Source: Shinella pollutisoli | Lineage (GTDB): Bacteria > Pseudomonadota > Alphaproteobacteria > Rhizobiales > Rhizobiaceae | DNA length: 64,000 bases | Assembly (NCBI RefSeq): GCF_024609765.1 | Contig: NZ_JANFDG010000014.1 | Location: forward strand, 1 to 64,000 | Reading direction: 5' to 3' | Shown: positions 63,501-64,000 of the stretch, piece by piece | Numbering within the stretch: the stretch's first letter is position 1 | Layout of the letters: every line of letters begins with the position of its first letter | Notes under the pieces: generated by a model | Told to the model about the DNA's origin: nothing | Database searches by the model: none | What the model saw: the letters and a program-made list of their open reading frames with translations, nothing else | Position numbers and translations under genes: made by a program

Positions 63501-64000
63501 ACGGCACGCTCGTCGCCCGCGAGGTGGACGCGCCGGAAACCGAGGTCGCAGCGGCCGAAGCCGCCCCCATCGACGCCAAGGCGACCGCCACGACGGCAGG
63601 TGCCGCCGCGGAAGCGGTGGCGACGGTCGACGAGACCGCGCGGCTGGCGGCCGACGCCGACGCGTCGCTGCGTGCGGAACAGGAGGCCGCCGAGGCGGAA
63701 CCGCGCTCGGCGCTCGCCGAGGTCGCCGACATCGAGGTCGAGGACACCGCGCCGGTGCGCGTCGTCAAGACGACCACCGTCGGCAAGACAGACGGCAAGG
63801 CGCCGGTTCCGGAGACGCGGCCGGTCGACCAGCCCGTCACCGTCGTCGGCACGGTCACCGAGAACGGCAATCTCGCCGCCACGCCCGCGGCGGACGCCAC
63901 GCCGACGGCGACGTCCGGCGAGACGCAGGTCGCCGCCGTCAGCCCCGGCGGCTACGTGGTCCAGATCGCCTCGCTTCCCTCCGAGGCGGAAGCGCAGAAG
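60575..64000 (+). CDS. Large SPOR-domain membrane protein (3' end beyond window)
   Basis: The ATG at 60575 opens a frame with no stop to the window end: 1142 codons visible. The N-terminal ~815 residues are cytoplasmic, very acidic, Glu/Ala/Pro-rich and probably disordered, with four 78-80-residue repeats at about 131-397. A single transmembrane helix follows (RRGLLIAASLAGLLLVGGGG, about 822-848), then a periplasmic Pro/Asp-rich linker. The last visible residues GGYVVQIASLPSEAEAQ are the start of a SPOR domain that binds septal peptidoglycan lacking stem peptides. The position after argS matches rhizobial SPOR proteins upstream of nagZ-scpAB, suggesting a cell-division role. Confidence 0.9.
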   Translation, partial: MADKNFARSGAAGNDFLADDDPLSELARLVGYEPRPVQPVVTPLVEPVQPVERHANPVLALEDELMRAFEQYDAPRRRAAVEPVLPPEPENRPVEPVFEAPAPEAEDRDAVLDAVPDRDEAHAPALSREYEEDYRERAPEYDTGLLLADEVEGVADEVPAVDPVPVSEPLGRHIEPAFEAFAPEVDHRDADAAPGYGEAHAPARSHEHEEDYREPAPEYDAGLLLADEVEGAVDEVPAVDPVPVSEPVGRHAEPVFEAFAPEVEHRDAVLDTVPGYDEAYVPALSRDDEENYREPAPEYDAGPLLADEVESVADEVPAVDPLPVSEPVGRHAEPAFEAFAPEVEHRDADAAPGYDEAYAPALSREHEEDYRERAPEYDAGLLLADEVESAVDEVPAVEAGHPGHAFAERLEPRFEVSEPLVETVEDEVPSLGAAQEPVFLGLQPADDGVPDIGADLERELELSIGEGFAAAMTPGPDVPAGEAAWLDEPPADAEPFLAAEPAYAEAAPQFLAELPREAPEEHARARAEAEAQWQADAEPAFEPEPAYAVETVARGGGYDHDELLAEVERFPVPEARSPLSGVTPVADATLRAASIFSRATPVVHREPVRREPEAEPVVAGAPEPAEAEPEIDFDNFELDLADIDLDLDPAELMVDPFPQAAEAEAPVEEEKPAPVVAVPVSTYTAPQPVAAETADGALPFDPTMIAETDEGVTPVTELDVPQLPVIEKEKPPVHHADYDFDIDAEMAQLFAAPDGKPAEDAASAAHPAAHIAEVDDFERALEEDFRRSLSEPERMAIPVDPGPADGLYAGDGYDEVPPAARRGLLIAASLAGLLLVGGGGVYAWMSLGGGVVGSGEPRVILADKEPVKIVPEEKGGKTVPNQDKAVYDRVAGNTDATPQQDQLVTTTEEPVDVVQRTLTPETLPFDGPAEDDGPVAEDDEGRLLPGVDEPATAGAEDGRTPLVSPRKVKTMIVKPDGTLVAREVDAPETEVAAAEAAPIDAKATATTAGAAAEAVATVDETARLAADADASLRAEQEAAEAEPRSALAEVADIEVEDTAPVRVVKTTTVGKTDGKAPVPETRPVDQPVTVVGTVTENGNLAATPAADATPTATSGETQVAAVSPGGYVVQIASLPSEAEAQK
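60965..61765 (+). repeat. Four tandem ~234-240-bp coding repeats in the SPOR gene
   Basis: Units begin at the EEDYRE/EENYRE codons at 60965, 61199, 61439 and 61673 (periods 234, 240 and 234 nt). Each encodes EYDAGLLLADEVE, DEVPAVDPVPVSEPVGR and FEAFAPEVEHRDA. Units are nearly identical at DNA level, with one 6-nt indel and few substitutions; the fourth is cut short after VDEVPAV. A degenerate earlier half-unit is visible near 60857-60964. Confidence 0.88.

Overview
The window is a 64-kb piece of a high-GC (about 65 percent) alphaproteobacterial chromosome. The organism is almost certainly a member of the Rhizobiaceae or a near relative (Rhizobium, Ensifer, Shinella or Agrobacterium type). The evidence is the tuf-S10-spc-alpha ribosomal cluster with adk between secY and rpsM and no rpmJ, infA or rpsD in it; an ExoR homologue; a PopZ-family protein followed by valS; the dgt-argS-SPOR gene order; a class II B12-dependent ribonucleotide reductase; two RIME-like rhizobial palindromic elements; and candidate RirA (IRO), CtrA and NrdR operators. 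The genus cannot be fixed from the sequence alone.

Positions 1-15292 hold the end of tuf and then 28 genes on the plus strand: rpsJ-rplC-rplD-rplW-rplB-rpsS-rplV-rpsC-rplP-rpmC-rpsQ-rplN-rplX-rplE-rpsN-rpsH-rplF-rplR-rpsE-rpmD-rplO-secY-adk-rpsM-rpsK-rpoA-rplQ. The run ends in a near-perfect intrinsic terminator. Several internal spacers (rpsQ-rplN, rplR-rpsE, rplO-secY, rpsM-rpsK, rpsK-rpoA, rpoA-rplQ) are unusually rich in hairpins, and the rpsM-rpsK spacer carries a duplicated hairpin with a compensatory base-pair change.

Positions 15300-30900 hold protein quality-control and accessory genes: msrPQ (periplasmic methionine sulfoxide repair), a DegP/HtrA protease, rarA, a DUF1883 protein, a hydrolase, two small or poorly known genes, nrdJ under a candidate NrdR box, an orphan serralysin-type RTX metalloprotease, gpt, a tandem universal stress protein and a molybdopterin-binding-domain protein.

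Positions 31000-45600 hold wrbA, tRNA-Leu, a LysE exporter, trkH, ilvA, hlyU, a GGDEF diguanylate cyclase, the divergent pair lrp/ald, an OmpA-domain protein, a tight four-gene operon cysK-alaX-sseA-GNAT, a small protein gene behind a consensus CtrA site, tRNA-Asn, small membrane or lipoprotein genes and tRNA-Cys.

Positions 45600-64000 hold exbBD with an iron-responsive-type operator, pcm-tolC-popZ-valS, a FadL-type porin, exoR, xthA, erpA, dgt, argS and the first 1142 codons of a large membrane-anchored SPOR-domain protein with internal 78-80-residue repeats. The window is mostly conserved core genome. The least explained features are the structured ribosomal spacers, the orphan RTX protease, the CtrA-linked small protein and the cysK-alaX-sseA-GNAT operon.
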